Numbered from the stretch's first letter, positions 16,693 to 25,034 are shown. The stretch is DNA of 33,170 nt from Phycisphaerales bacterium (GCA_011053245.1 DRGS01000097.1:1-33170); one strand, 5' to 3'. Numbers and translations: made by a program. The notes: generated by a model not told the origin, from the sequence alone.

Positions 16693-17847
16693 TCAGTATT
16701 TTCTGCCGATCGTATCGTTACCGTATTTGCGTTTGATCCGGTCCATCGCTTCATCGATGTGTTTTTGCTTTTCAGTAGAATCATCGCTAAACAGCAGTTT
16801 CTGACCCTTTCCGGCAGGTGACAGATTCGACGCGCCAAATCCTATCAATCTAAGTTTGCCGGCGCGTATGGAACTTTTCCATTTTATAAAAATATCTTTG
16901 GCTGAGTTCCATAAAGCATCGCTCGTCTCCGCCGGCTCACTAAGACTGTGCGATCTCGTTATTGTTTTAAAGTCGCCATAGCGCAGTTTCAGCGTAATGG
17001 TCTTTGCGCATAAGCTCTGACGGCGAAGCCGCGTCGCCACCTCCTCGACCTGATCGAACAGGACCGCCAGCAGTTTATCCTCATCGAACGTATCCGTCGC
17101 AAAGGTATATTCTGCTGACATACTCTTAGCTTGGGTAGGGCAGGTGACGGGGCGGTTATCGATACCGCGCGCAAGATAATAAATATTTTCGGCGGTAGCA
17201 TTGCCGACCAGATTTTTTAACGTATCGAATTCAACACCGCGTAACTGTTTGATCGTTTTAATACCGACTCCATTTAGTTTCTGCTCCGTTACTTTACCGA
17301 CGGTCCATATTCTTCGTATCGGCAGGGGGTCGAGTATCTGTTGCGCGTTGTCTTTGGTTATGACAACGAAACCGTCCGGCTTATCAAGGTCCGAAGCGAG
17401 TTTGGCTAAGAATTTATTTTCCGCGATTCCCACAGAGGCGGTCAGGGCGATCTCGTCTTTTATCGCCGCCTTTATCTCTCGCCCGATCTCCCGGGCCGAC
17501 GGCCATATCCCGATAGAGGCTGTCACATCGAGGAAGGCTTCGTCGAGCGAGATCGGCTCTATGATAGGTGTGTACCTGGCGAATACTTCGTGGATAAGTT
17601 TGGAAATTTCGGCGTAGCGTTTCATCCGAGGTGCGATTATAACCGCATCCGGGCAAAGCCTGATAGCCCGCGACATCGGCATCGCCGAGTGAACACCGAA
17701 CTTGCGAACCGCATAACTCGCGGCTGCGACCACACCGCGACTGGTGGCTTTGCCGCCTACGATCACGGGTTTGCCGGCAAGGGCTGGGTCATCGAGCACC
17801 TCGACCGAGGTAAAAAATGCGTCCATGTCGACATGTACGATATCCAC
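16693..17847 (-). CDS. dinB: DNA polymerase IV (Y-family translesion polymerase)
   Basis: DinB copies past damaged bases at low fidelity. The 384-residue protein has the Y-family palm motifs: the N-terminal DMDAFFTSVE with metal-binding Asp, and the SLDEAFLDVT segment with the catalytic Asp-Glu pair. The steric contact segment YAVRKFGVHSAMPMSRA and the thumb HhH region (VGKVTEQKLNGVGIKTIKQL) are also present, and a little-finger domain follows. The C-terminus lacks an obvious QLxLF-type beta-clamp motif; KLLFSDDSTEKQ near residue 355 is the nearest candidate. The start is GTG at 17845-17847, with AGAGGA a few bases upstream. No LexA-like operator is obvious in the 30 bases before the start. 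Confidence 0.94.
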   Translation of the reverse strand: MDIVHVDMDAFFTSVEVLDDPALAGKPVIVGGKATSRGVVAAASYAVRKFGVHSAMPMSRAIRLCPDAVIIAPRMKRYAEISKLIHEVFARYTPIIEPISLDEAFLDVTASIGIWPSAREIGREIKAAIKDEIALTASVGIAENKFLAKLASDLDKPDGFVVITKDNAQQILDPLPIRRIWTVGKVTEQKLNGVGIKTIKQLRGVEFDTLKNLVGNATAENIYYLARGIDNRPVTCPTQAKSMSAEYTFATDTFDEDKLLAVLFDQVEEVATRLRRQSLCAKTITLKLRYGDFKTITRSHSLSEPAETSDALWNSAKDIFIKWKSSIRAGKLRLIGFGASNLSPAGKGQKLLFSDDSTEKQKHIDEAMDRIKRKYGNDTIGRKY

Positions 17848-18181
17848 TGGTATTCCTCTATAACTACTTTCATTATTGGCAGTATAACATGATAGTCATA
17901 TATATTTCACTTTTCATTTTTTCAAAGATGCTTTTGAAATTGGCTTTGATTGGCTTTATTGGGTTTAATTGGGTTCGTTTGGGTTCGTTTCCTTTTTGAA
18001 GAAGAGCACCGTAAACCTTTCTATAGCAGTTACTTGCGACACTTTTGACTCGTTGAAATTGGGTTCGTTTTCCATAAAAAAGGTTTTTCGAATTTGCGTG
18101 TTCTCCTGGAAAAAGTGAGGGTTTTAAGGTGTTTTCAAATGCTTTCGTTTTTGTCATTTTTTCACGTTTTTTAACTACTTG

Positions 18182-18240
18182 AACCACTAATGAACACGAA
18201 TACTAAAAACTTTGCCACAGAGATCATAGAGGACACAGAG
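18182..18240 (+). repeat. Dispersed repeat module, copy 1
   Basis: ACCACTAATGAACACGAAT near 18182, followed by TTGCCACAGAG and GGACACAGAG at 18212-18240. It matches copy 2 at 18474 and the minus-strand copy at 5131-5175. Confidence 0.7.
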
Positions 18241-18473
18241 ATTAAATTTGAATTACTTGTTTTTAGTATACATTTCATATTATGTTTGTGTTCTTTCAAA
18301 AAAACATAGTCCCTCTATACTTTGCACGAACTTGCGCGTTTGATGCAAAAATCGGTGATTTTTTTTGGGGTTGAAAACGGTAAGTCGTTGTTGGGAAAGG
18401 AGTAAAAATTTTTTATTTTTTTGGGTCGCAGCAGGATAGTGCAAGCGCGTTTGGAAGATTTTTAACGGCTGGA

Positions 18474-18556
18474 ACCACTAATAAACACGAATAGGCACTA
18501 ATTTTTAAAAACTTTGCCACAGAGGAAAAAGAGGAAATCGAGGGCCACAGAGAACT
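18474..18556 (+). repeat. Dispersed repeat module, copy 2
   Basis: ACCACTAATAAACACGAAT followed by AGGCACTAATTTTT, then TTTGCCACAGAG and GGCCACAGAGA. The AGGCACTAATTTTT part is shared with the minus-strand copy at 5131-5175 but missing from copy 1, so the modules differ by internal deletions. Confidence 0.7.
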
Positions 18557-18625
18557 ACTATAAAAGATATTTAACCGCAGATTTCGCGGATTGACATGGA
18601 TTTATCATCCTGCGGGTATATGCTT

Positions 18626-18697
18626 TTGACATGGGCATAAATATTTTTATTTTTTTCTTGCAAAGAACTGAATAAAGTGTTACATTGTTACACTGTA
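18626..18697 (+). promoter_or_regulatory. Promoter region and palindromic operator candidate of the 18728 gene
   Basis: A perfect TTGACA lies at 18626-18631, with TATTTT 16 bases later (18648-18653). A second, weaker pair is TTGCAA (18658-18663), 17 bases, TACATT (18681-18686). Overlapping the latter -10, TACATTGTTACACTGTA at 18681-18697 is an imperfect palindrome (half-sites TACAnTGT and ACAnTGTA around one central base). A dimeric regulator bound there would block the promoter. The downstream protein begins with a possible ribbon-helix-helix segment, so autoregulation is plausible but inferred. Confidence 0.4.
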
Positions 18698-18727
18698 CTT
18701 AAATTAAATTAGCTAAAGGATGTGTTT

Positions 18728-19366
18728 ATGTCACCCGTAATAAGACTATCAGACTCAACTTACAATCGCCTTGAATCGCATGCAATCGGTTTTGATGCTC
18801 CAAATAACGTTATTGAACGGTTAATCGATTTCTATGAATCTCATCATAAAAATTCGCAGAAATCCAATTCCCAATTACATAAAACAACTGAGGCCAGTCA
18901 ATCGGTCAGAAAGGCCTCCCTTTCAATAAGGAAACCCAGAGACACAACAAAAGAAAATCAACTAAAGAAGTGTGTGGGCAAGCAACTAAAAAGAGAGCGA
19001 AATTGGGGTGAGTTTGAGCTTAGCTCTAAGTCTTTGCTAAAATTTCAGAACTCACCATCAAAAGTGCTGTGTAAGTATTCGAGTTATTCAACAGAGCGCG
19101 AAAGATGGTTTTGGGGTGTTGGTAAAAAATATTGGTCAAAATGGGATGATAATTTCTATTTGGCACTCTTGATGGAAAATGAGGATCAGACAAGTTATTC
19201 ATTTCTCCTTTTAAAGCCCAAGGAAGCAATGCGTTTATTTAAAGAGTGCAGTGAAAGCGAGGGTGAGAAGAAAATAAATCTAAGAAGGTATAGTGATGGA
19301 TTGCTTCACCTTCAGGAATGGCAAGAATACGATGTCAAAATAAACATTAGAAAAATAGAGATTTAG
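18728..19366 (+). CDS. Hypothetical protein with possible N-terminal ribbon-helix-helix segment
   Basis: A 212-residue protein with no family that I recognise. The start is ATG 18728 because AAAGGA (18715-18720) is seven bases upstream; the GTG at 18722 is too close to it. The N-terminus (SPVIRLSDSTYNRLESHAIG, then NNVIERLIDFYES) reads like a short beta strand followed by two helices, as in ribbon-helix-helix DNA-binding or SeqA-N-like dimerisation modules. A Ser/Lys-rich linker (about 40-95) follows. The C-terminal part (FWGVGKKYWSKWDDNFYLALLM and onward) is an aromatic-rich globular domain. The gene is A/T-rich, lies beside dispersed repeats and has a palindrome in its promoter. It could be a regulator or part of a small accessory system with the next gene. 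Confidence 0.6.
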   Translation: MSPVIRLSDSTYNRLESHAIGFDAPNNVIERLIDFYESHHKNSQKSNSQLHKTTEASQSVRKASLSIRKPRDTTKENQLKKCVGKQLKRERNWGEFELSSKSLLKFQNSPSKVLCKYSSYSTERERWFWGVGKKYWSKWDDNFYLALLMENEDQTSYSFLLLKPKEAMRLFKECSESEGEKKINLRRYSDGLLHLQEWQEYDVKINIRKIEI

Positions 19367-19501
19367 AAGACGTACTTTGTTCGTGTGATAACATTCTACA
19401 CGAAAAATGCTGAAATCCTGAAAGTTTGACTTTGAAAATCACAAATAGCGTTACTGGAAAAAACAGGAAAGCTTAACCGTACAGGTAGGAAGGAATAAAA
19501 T

Positions 19502-19969
19502 ATGGAAATAGAACATAAATTAAAAGACACACAGGTAGAATATGGTTATATATGGTGGAAAAAGAAAGGGGAAAACAATAAATACAGGAAAGTTTTTCCT
19601 GTAGCCGATTTCACCTTATATTTAGATGGCAAGAAGTTTACTAAACATGTTGATTGGAACATGGGACGGGTTTCAATCGGGAAAACAATTATGCAGAGAT
19701 TATTCAAGCAAGACGACACTATTATAATCTCGAAGATTTATGATAACACAGTATTTGTAAGAAAAAGATTTCGTGGAGAACGCATAGAAAGAAAAAGGAA
19801 CACCAATAAAATAACAAGAGTACATTTATTAGCCCGTGAGCTAAATGTAAAAAGTACGGCTATTATAGAGAAATGTCAGGAGCATAAATTCGATATTAAA
19901 AACAATATGTCGTCAGTGTCTCAGGGGCTGGCAGGACTTATCTTGGAATGGTTCAGTAAACCAAAGTAA
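19502..19969 (+). CDS. Hypothetical protein with C-terminal IF2_N-like domain
   Basis: A 155-residue, strongly basic protein. The last 50 residues (ITRVHLLARELNVKSTAIIE, then IKNNMSSVSQGLAGLI) match the pattern of the IF2_N domain, the small helical module at the N-terminus of translation initiation factor IF-2 (consensus R-V-x-E-L-A-K-E-L ... N-x-M-S-x-L). The N-terminal 95 residues (YGYIWWKKKGENNKYRKVFP, FTLYLDGKKF) look beta-rich and are not recognised. AAGGAA lies about ten bases before ATG 19502. The upstream gene ends 135 bases away on the same strand, so co-transcription is possible. A nucleic-acid or ribosome-binding role is suggested by charge and domain only. Confidence 0.6.
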   Translation: MEIEHKLKDTQVEYGYIWWKKKGENNKYRKVFPVADFTLYLDGKKFTKHVDWNMGRVSIGKTIMQRLFKQDDTIIISKIYDNTVFVRKRFRGERIERKRNTNKITRVHLLARELNVKSTAIIEKCQEHKFDIKNNMSSVSQGLAGLILEWFSKPK

Positions 19970-20364
19970 AATGAGGGGAAAAGGGTTTTGCCGATCTGGG
20001 AAGTTCGTATGATGCAAAAAACAGAACCATTCTATGCCGCCTGCTGCGCGGGCTCGATATGTTTTGGGGAGAGGGGTTTGTTTTTTGTTCCTTTGTCCAC
20101 GCCCTGCGGGCGAGGCTACATCATGTCGCCCTTTGGGCTTTTTGTATGCGGAAGAATAACGCGTGTGAAAAAACAGCGTTTCACACCCTACGGTTTTTTG
20201 CGATAAGGGTTTTTGAGAAGTAGGGGTTTGCGTAGTTGTTACGTTTAGCACCCACAAGCTTCGCTTGAAGGTGCCACACGATGAGAAAAGAGGAGGTTCA
20301 TTGAAATTGTGGAGCATAGATTCCAGCCTGCGCTGGAATGACAAAAAGAGTAGTCTGCGCGGGG
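19970..20364. repeat. Noncoding region with several short hairpins
   Basis: No supportable gene. GCACC at 20248-20252 pairs with GGTGC at 20270-20274, with inner AAGC/GCTT arms, forming a compact hairpin. ATTCCAGCCTGCGCTGGAAT (20320-20339) is an 8-bp-arm palindrome with a CTGC loop, followed by GACAAAAAG. It resembles the widely dispersed TTCCnGC-GCnGGAA intergenic hairpins of environmental genomes. GCCCTGCGGGC near 20101-20111 is a further inverted pair. The minus-strand frame 19913-20413 reads through these hairpins (giving SFQRRLES) and is judged spurious. Confidence 0.55.
20320..20339. repeat. Short palindromic intergenic hairpin
   Basis: Perfect 8-base arms ATTCCAGC and GCTGGAAT around a four-base loop CTGC. 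It sits 26 bases from the stop of the convergent RNase-like gene and could act as part of a terminator, but no T-run follows; a dispersed repeat is more likely. Confidence 0.6.
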
Positions 20365-21771
20365 TCAGTCTATTGCTATTTCCTGCTGATATTGCGGTAC
20401 GGTTGCGTTCCATTGCTTCTTTTCTTTTACATATTCGGCGAAGCTGTGGGCTGCTTTTGTTTCGCCGTGTACGACGAACAGATGTCGGGGCGGGTTCTTG
20501 AAATTACCGAGCCAGTTGAAAAGTTCGTCCTTGTCGGCATGTGCTGAAAAACCGAGAACCTTAACGATCTTTGCCGCTACATGATGGTTTTGCCCGAGGA
20601 TACGAACTTCCTTTTCGCCTTCTATGATCTGCCTGCCGAGAGTTCCTACGGCTTGGTAGCCGACGAAGAGAACGGTCGTTTCCGGATTTGAAATGTGCGC
20701 CGCCAGGTGATGTTTGATCCTGCCGCCCGTACACATACCGGAACCTGCGATCACCATAATGGTCCCGCGAATTTTATTTATCGCCTTTGATTCCCGCGTC
20801 GTCCTTACCATCTGCATGCACGGAGTATCGAACGGTGAATCGCCATGTTTTAGCAGCGCCTTTGTCTCCTTGTCGAAAAGTTCCGGATGCTTTCGGAAAA
20901 CGTCCGTTACCCGCACTGCCATCGGGCTGTCGAGAAAAGCCATGATCGGCGGTATCTTATCTTCCATGATCAGTTCGTTGAGAAAATACATTATCTCCTG
21001 CGAACGCTCGATGGCGAAACTTGGAACCAGTATGTTTCCGCCGGCTTCGAAAGCGTTATTTATGGCTTCGGTGAGTTTTTCCTTTGTGTCCTCGAATGTA
21101 TCGTGCGTGCGGTCGCCGTATGTCGATTCCAAAAGGATGTAGTCGGCTTCGTCGAAGATGGACGGGTCCTGCAAGATGGGCCTGCCCGCTCTACCGACAT
21201 CGCCGGTAAACAGCAGCGTTCGGCTCTGACCGTCAATAGGAACCTTTATCTTGATGATCGATGAGCCAAGTATGTGCCCGGCATCGTGGAACGTAACTTC
21301 AAAGTTATTGGCTATGACTATCGGCTGTTTGTAATCGACGGACGAAAAATGCGGCAAAGTCTTTTCGGCATCTTCGACATTGTACAGTGCCTCTACCGGG
21401 CGGTCGGGAACCCTGCCCTGCTTTTTGTGGCGTTTGCGTTTGTACTCGGCATCCTCTTCCTGCAGGTGTCCGCAATCGAGCAGTACGATACCGGCGATCT
21501 CTTTGGTCGCGTGCGTACAGTATATCTTTCCGCTAAAGCCCTCCTTCACCAGTTTCGGCAGTCTGCCGCAGTGGTCTATGTGAGCGTGCGTTATGAGTAC
21601 CGCGTCGATCTCATTGGCGGGCACGGGAAACTCGTCCCAGTTCCTGTCGCGAAGATCCCTTTCCTGATAAAGCCCGCAATCTATCAGTATCTTTATCCCG
21701 TCAACCTGCAGCAGAAAACATGAACCGGTCACATTTTCCGCGGCTCCGTAAAAACTTAATGATGCTGCCAT
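20365..21771 (-). CDS. MBL-fold beta-CASP RNase (CPSF/Ysh1-like metallohydrolase)
   Basis: A 468-residue metallo-beta-lactamase-fold hydrolase with an inserted beta-CASP domain, the group that includes CPSF73/Ysh1-like and RNase J-like nucleases. The metal-binding motif is intact (ITHAHIDHCGRLPKL), as are HDAGHILGSSII and FTGDVGR. The beta-CASP segments include SFAIERSQEIMYFLNELI, the GSGMCTGGRI glycine motif and GFSAHADKDELFNWL with the C-terminal catalytic His. HGE near the end is also typical. RNA processing or decay is the likely role. AAGG lies eight bases before ATG 21771, with TATAAT between the two. It is a single-gene unit downstream of mltA, with 87 bases between. Confidence 0.92.
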   Translation of the reverse strand: MAASLSFYGAAENVTGSCFLLQVDGIKILIDCGLYQERDLRDRNWDEFPVPANEIDAVLITHAHIDHCGRLPKLVKEGFSGKIYCTHATKEIAGIVLLDCGHLQEEDAEYKRKRHKKQGRVPDRPVEALYNVEDAEKTLPHFSSVDYKQPIVIANNFEVTFHDAGHILGSSIIKIKVPIDGQSRTLLFTGDVGRAGRPILQDPSIFDEADYILLESTYGDRTHDTFEDTKEKLTEAINNAFEAGGNILVPSFAIERSQEIMYFLNELIMEDKIPPIMAFLDSPMAVRVTDVFRKHPELFDKETKALLKHGDSPFDTPCMQMVRTTRESKAINKIRGTIMVIAGSGMCTGGRIKHHLAAHISNPETTVLFVGYQAVGTLGRQIIEGEKEVRILGQNHHVAAKIVKVLGFSAHADKDELFNWLGNFKNPPRHLFVVHGETKAAHSFAEYVKEKKQWNATVPQYQQEIAID

Positions 21772-21858
21772 TTATTATACCTTAAGATTGAATAGTAAAT
21801 CTCAAATAGAATTCCGCCGCAAAATGTGCCCGGCTAAATCTGTTATGCAATGGTTTGC

Positions 21859-23100
21859 TTACCGAAAGCTGCCGATACTCCGAATGCCCGGACGATAGCC
21901 CGCTTTCAAGAACAGGTAATAAAGTTTACCCTCCTGATAAGTCTGTCCCGCCATCTTTCCGGCTTCGTGACCTGTTCCCATATAGACATCGCAGCGGCCC
22001 GGTGCCCGGATCGCGCCGCCGGTATCCTGATCGAGTACAAAACCGGTAAACGCCCGCGTCTCGATCTGGCCGGCTATGTTCCTCGGCAGTTTGGCTGAGA
22101 TAAACGCAAGAGACGCCCGCGGATAAACAGACTTGTCGGTCGCGATCGTACGCATCGTTGTCACCGGCTCATTGATACTGCCGCGGGGCGTCGTATTACT
22201 CAACTGAAAGAAAATATAGCGAGGATTCTTGTATGTATACCGGGCAACCTCACCGTGGTGCTGCCTGAAATAGTTTATCATCGTCGTAAGGCTCATGTGC
22301 TCAAGCGGAATGGTTCCATCCCTGGTCATCTCATTCGCCACGCTATGGTACGGGTGGCCGTTATTTGCCGCATACCCTGCCGTAATGATCTTCCCATCGC
22401 CAAGCCGGATCATCGTCGAGCCTTGAACATGAGCGATATAAACTTCAAATGGATCGCTCAGCCATACCAGTTCATTACCCTTGAGCATTCCGGTTCGCTC
22501 GATCTCCTCGCGCGTAGGATACGGCTTGATAGCTCCGCTGGCCAACTGTCGCCCTAATATCCTGCCCTCGGGACTCTTAGCGAGGTCTTTCGGCTGCTTG
22601 TAAAGCGGATACTTAAATCGCTCCGTCCGAGCCATGGACCCGTCAAATATCGGAGTGTAATATCCGGTAAACAGGACCGTACCCTTATTATCGCACCCCA
22701 CGGAAATATAAACATCGAAATCACGCTTTATCGCCGCGTTAAGTGCCCGGCCCCTGAGTCCCGAATCGAGCATCTCGCCAAGCCTTTTGAGACTGGCCAC
22801 AGCGCGATCATGCGTTATCATGCCGTATGGGAAAAAATTCTGACTCGAAGGTTTCGCCATATAGTTCAAACTATTGGCAATAGCGACCCGAAGATTATCA
22901 AGCTCATACGATGCTATCGTGAAATCGGGAATATCCACCGGATCCACCAATTTCCGCAGCGCAAGTTCACCGGCTGGCAGCGGCCTGCCGTAATCGACCT
23001 CCGCCTCCTGCGGCGCACGACAGCCGGTCAAAACAACTGTCAGAACAAGCAAAATAAGAACGTAACGCGAATTCCTCATGAAAACACTACTGCTCTCCAT
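21859..23100 (-). CDS. mltA: MltA-type membrane-bound lytic murein transglycosylase
   Basis: MltA cleaves the MurNAc-GlcNAc bond of peptidoglycan, leaving 1,6-anhydro ends. The 413-residue protein has a lipoprotein signal with lipobox VVLTGC (Cys at about residue 27), the MltA insert domain, and the double-psi 3D domain with the conserved QDTGGAIRAPGRCDVYMGTG containing the catalytic Asp. GYAANNGHPYHSVANEM and RASLAFISAKLP are other family segments. I keep ATG 23100 because AGGAG is six bases upstream; ATG 23079 would shorten the signal and has no such site. It is divergent from the glycosyltransferase gene. The gene implies a murein wall and a lipoprotein-bearing envelope. Confidence 0.93.
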   Translation of the reverse strand: MESSSVFMRNSRYVLILLVLTVVLTGCRAPQEAEVDYGRPLPAGELALRKLVDPVDIPDFTIASYELDNLRVAIANSLNYMAKPSSQNFFPYGMITHDRAVASLKRLGEMLDSGLRGRALNAAIKRDFDVYISVGCDNKGTVLFTGYYTPIFDGSMARTERFKYPLYKQPKDLAKSPEGRILGRQLASGAIKPYPTREEIERTGMLKGNELVWLSDPFEVYIAHVQGSTMIRLGDGKIITAGYAANNGHPYHSVANEMTRDGTIPLEHMSLTTMINYFRQHHGEVARYTYKNPRYIFFQLSNTTPRGSINEPVTTMRTIATDKSVYPRASLAFISAKLPRNIAGQIETRAFTGFVLDQDTGGAIRAPGRCDVYMGTGHEAGKMAGQTYQEGKLYYLFLKAGYRPGIRSIGSFR

Positions 23101-23222
23101 ATCAGGCTCCTGTAAAAAAGCTCAAAAATCCACTGGACACGCCAGCACCTCCAAAACTTTCGCCTCATTGACGATACCGAGTTTACACTTTTCCCATCGC
23201 GGAGTCAACCCTGCTTTTGGCA

Positions 23223-23251
23223 TTGACTTACCAGCAGCCAATAACTATACT
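23223..23251 (+). promoter_or_regulatory. Sigma70-like promoter placed for a leaderless mRNA
   Basis: TTGACT (23223-23228), a 17-base spacer and TATACT (23246-23251). The ATG of the glycosyltransferase gene starts at 23260, eight bases after the -10 element. This is the same geometry as at 8537-8574, and again no Shine-Dalgarno sequence is present. Confidence 0.65.
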
Positions 23252-23259
23252 ACTCATGT

Positions 23260-23979
23260 ATGGAATTATCTATCGTAATACCCGCATTTGATGAAAGGAA
23301 TAAGGTCGCCGGTGACGTCACGTCAGCCACCGATTTCTTAGCCGCCAACTCTCTCACCGGCCAGATCATAATAGTCGACGACGGAAGCAGCGACGATACC
23401 GCCGAAATTGCCCGCACCGCCGAACACGGCTCCGCAGAGCTTGAGGTCATACGTTATGAGCAAAATCGCGGAAAAGGTTACGCGATAAAAACCGGAATCG
23501 CTGCCTCCACCGGAGATTTTGTTATGTTTGCTGACTGCGGCTGCTGCGTACCCTTTGAAGATGCACTCACAGGATTGAAATTACTGAAAACCGGCGAAGT
23601 TGATATCGCCCACGGCTCACGCACGCACAAAGAAAGCGTCATCTGTCGCCCGAGGAACACATACAGAAAGACAGTCTCAAAATTATTCCGCATCTTCACT
23701 ACCCTTTGGCTGAACATTCCTCCGAAGCTCAACGATACCCAATGCGGCTTTAAGCTCTATCGCGGCGACATCGCCAGAAAGCTTTACGCCGATTGCGTCA
23801 CCGAAGGTTTCATGTTCGACATCGAGATCATCCTCCGCGCAGGCATTGCCGGCTATCGGATAAAAGAGTTCCCTATCAGGTGGGCATGGGACCACGACAG
23901 CCGACTTTCAATGATCCGGCACGGCAAAGAAATATTAACCGAACTGGCAACCATACGAAAAACCCTTCATAAAAAATAA
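23260..23979 (+). CDS. Family 2 glycosyltransferase (polyprenyl-phosphate sugar transferase-like)
   Basis: A 239-residue GT-A enzyme similar to dolichyl/polyprenyl-phosphate glucosyl- or mannosyltransferases (ALG5/DPM1-like), which load sugars onto lipid carriers at the membrane. Visible motifs are LSIVIPAFDE at the N-terminus, IIIVDDGSSDDT near residue 40 for nucleotide binding, YEQNRGKGYAIKTG, the acceptor region DTQCGFKLYRGDIARKLYAD and EGFMFDIEIILRA. The metal-binding DxD position reads FADCGCCVPFED, so the second Asp is replaced by Gly. There are no C-terminal membrane helices. The dus gene follows after 30 bases and is probably co-transcribed. A strong promoter lies immediately upstream. 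Confidence 0.88.
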   Translation: MELSIVIPAFDERNKVAGDVTSATDFLAANSLTGQIIIVDDGSSDDTAEIARTAEHGSAELEVIRYEQNRGKGYAIKTGIAASTGDFVMFADCGCCVPFEDALTGLKLLKTGEVDIAHGSRTHKESVICRPRNTYRKTVSKLFRIFTTLWLNIPPKLNDTQCGFKLYRGDIARKLYADCVTEGFMFDIEIILRAGIAGYRIKEFPIRWAWDHDSRLSMIRHGKEILTELATIRKTLHKK

Positions 23980-24009
23980 CCGCATGCATACAGCAAGCGA
24001 CAAAACAAA

Positions 24010-24990
24010 ATGCTCAAATTAGGCGATATAACTTGCGATGTACCGTTCTTCCAGGCCTCGCTTAGCGGCTATAGCGACCGTGCCATGCGAGTCATCGCCA
24101 AACGATACGGAGCGCCCCTGACGCTCACCGGTGTCATGTTAGACAAACTCGCCATCCATCCCAAAGCCGTAAAAAAGATGCGGTTCCAACCCGGCATCGA
24201 CGAACACCCCGTAGGTGCCCAGATACTCGGAGCAAACCCCGATACAATGGCCGCTGCCGCTGCCAAATTCGAATCCATCGGCTATGACCTTATAGACCTG
24301 AATTTCGCCTGCCCGGCGCCAAAGGTTCTAAGACGCGGCAGAGGCGGTGCGCTCCTGACAAAACCGGAACTGGTTAACAGGATATTTCGCAAAGTACGCG
24401 ATGCCGTAAAGTGCCCGGTCATGATGAAACTCCGCGCAGGCTTTGACAGCAGCGAAGCGTCAAGAGAGGACTTCCTGCGGATATGCGAAGAGTCCGCCAA
24501 AGAGGGCGTCGACGCACTCGTAATACACGGCAGAACCGTCGTCCAGAAGTACCGCAAAACCGCCGACTGGGATATCGCTTCTCAGGTCAAGCAAAGATTT
24601 CCCGATACGACCATATTAGGAAGCGGGGACCTTCTCGACGCTGAAACCGTCGTTGAGCGGATCAAAACATCCGGTCTGGACGGCGTCATAATAGCCCGCG
24701 GAGCTATCGGCAACCCCTGGATATTCTCAGAGGCACGCGCGCTCCTGGAGGGCAAACCCAAACCACCGGCTCCCGATATAACCGAACAGGGACGCGTCCT
24801 GCTCGACCACTTCAAAATGGTCGCTGAGATCCGCCCAGCCATAAAAGCCATAAGATTTTTTAGAAAATTCGCCGTCGGCTACTGCAAACGACACCCCCAG
24901 CGTAAGAAGGTCCAGATGGATATCATGGCCGCAAAAACATACGAGCAGATGATCGACGCTATTAAACAATGGTACGGCGTAGACGCTTAA
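24010..24990 (+). CDS. dus: tRNA-dihydrouridine synthase
   Basis: Dus enzymes use FMN and NADPH to reduce uridines in the tRNA D-loop. The 326-residue TIM-barrel protein has the FMN-binding segments SGYSDRAMRVIAKRYG and VGAQILG. The catalytic Cys101 is in DLNFACPAPKV (usually NxGCP; here NFACP, with the Cys kept). Substrate and flavin residues follow in MMKLRAGFD, VIHGRTVVQKYRKTADWD, GSGDLLDAETV and ARGAIGNPWIF. Length is normal. It follows the glycosyltransferase gene by 30 bases without a ribosome binding site of note. Its stop codon TAA (24988-24990) overlaps the first REP-like hairpin, so the mobile element abuts the gene exactly. Confidence 0.94.
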   Translation: MLKLGDITCDVPFFQASLSGYSDRAMRVIAKRYGAPLTLTGVMLDKLAIHPKAVKKMRFQPGIDEHPVGAQILGANPDTMAAAAAKFESIGYDLIDLNFACPAPKVLRRGRGGALLTKPELVNRIFRKVRDAVKCPVMMKLRAGFDSSEASREDFLRICEESAKEGVDALVIHGRTVVQKYRKTADWDIASQVKQRFPDTTILGSGDLLDAETVVERIKTSGLDGVIIARGAIGNPWIFSEARALLEGKPKPPAPDITEQGRVLLDHFKMVAEIRPAIKAIRFFRKFAVGYCKRHPQRKKVQMDIMAAKTYEQMIDAIKQWYGVDA

Positions 24991-25011
24991 ATAGGTGACT
25001 GTCCCCTATTT
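24989..25011 (+). repeat. REP-like hairpin, outer left copy
   Basis: It begins AAATAGGTGACTGTCCCC and ends CCTATTT; the AAATAGG and CCTATTT ends pair as a 7-bp stem. It overlaps the stop codon of dus. Confidence 0.75.
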
Positions 25012-25034
25012 CTCTATTTCTATTTAAATTCAAG

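Larger units (their letters stand above)
17848..18727. repeat. A/T-rich noncoding region built of dispersed-repeat modules
   Basis: About 880 bases without a supportable gene. From 17935 to 18075 there are degenerate tandem units of the type ATTGGGTTCGTTT. At 18182 and 18474 there are two copies of ACCACTAATnAACACGAAT, each followed by a TTGCCACAGAG module (18212 and 18516) with inner CACAGAGA repeats, and at 18570 CGCAGATTTCGCGGATT. T-rich blocks precede each module. Such ACCACTAAT-AACACGAAT and GCCACAGAG modules recur in noncoding DNA of many environmental bacterial genomes, to my recollection. The minus-strand frame 17873-18187 crosses the tandem units and reads as a KRTQ/NEPK-like low-complexity peptide; I regard it as spurious. 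Confidence 0.65.

Noticed and set aside
17873..18187. Minus-strand open frame of 104 codons
   Set aside because: It runs through degenerate tandem repeats, has Lys/Pro/Asn-rich low-complexity sequence and no ribosome binding site.
19913..20413. Minus-strand open frame of 166 codons
   Set aside because: It crosses intergenic hairpins and both neighbouring gene ends; peptides such as SFQRRLES come from the palindromic repeat at 20320-20339.
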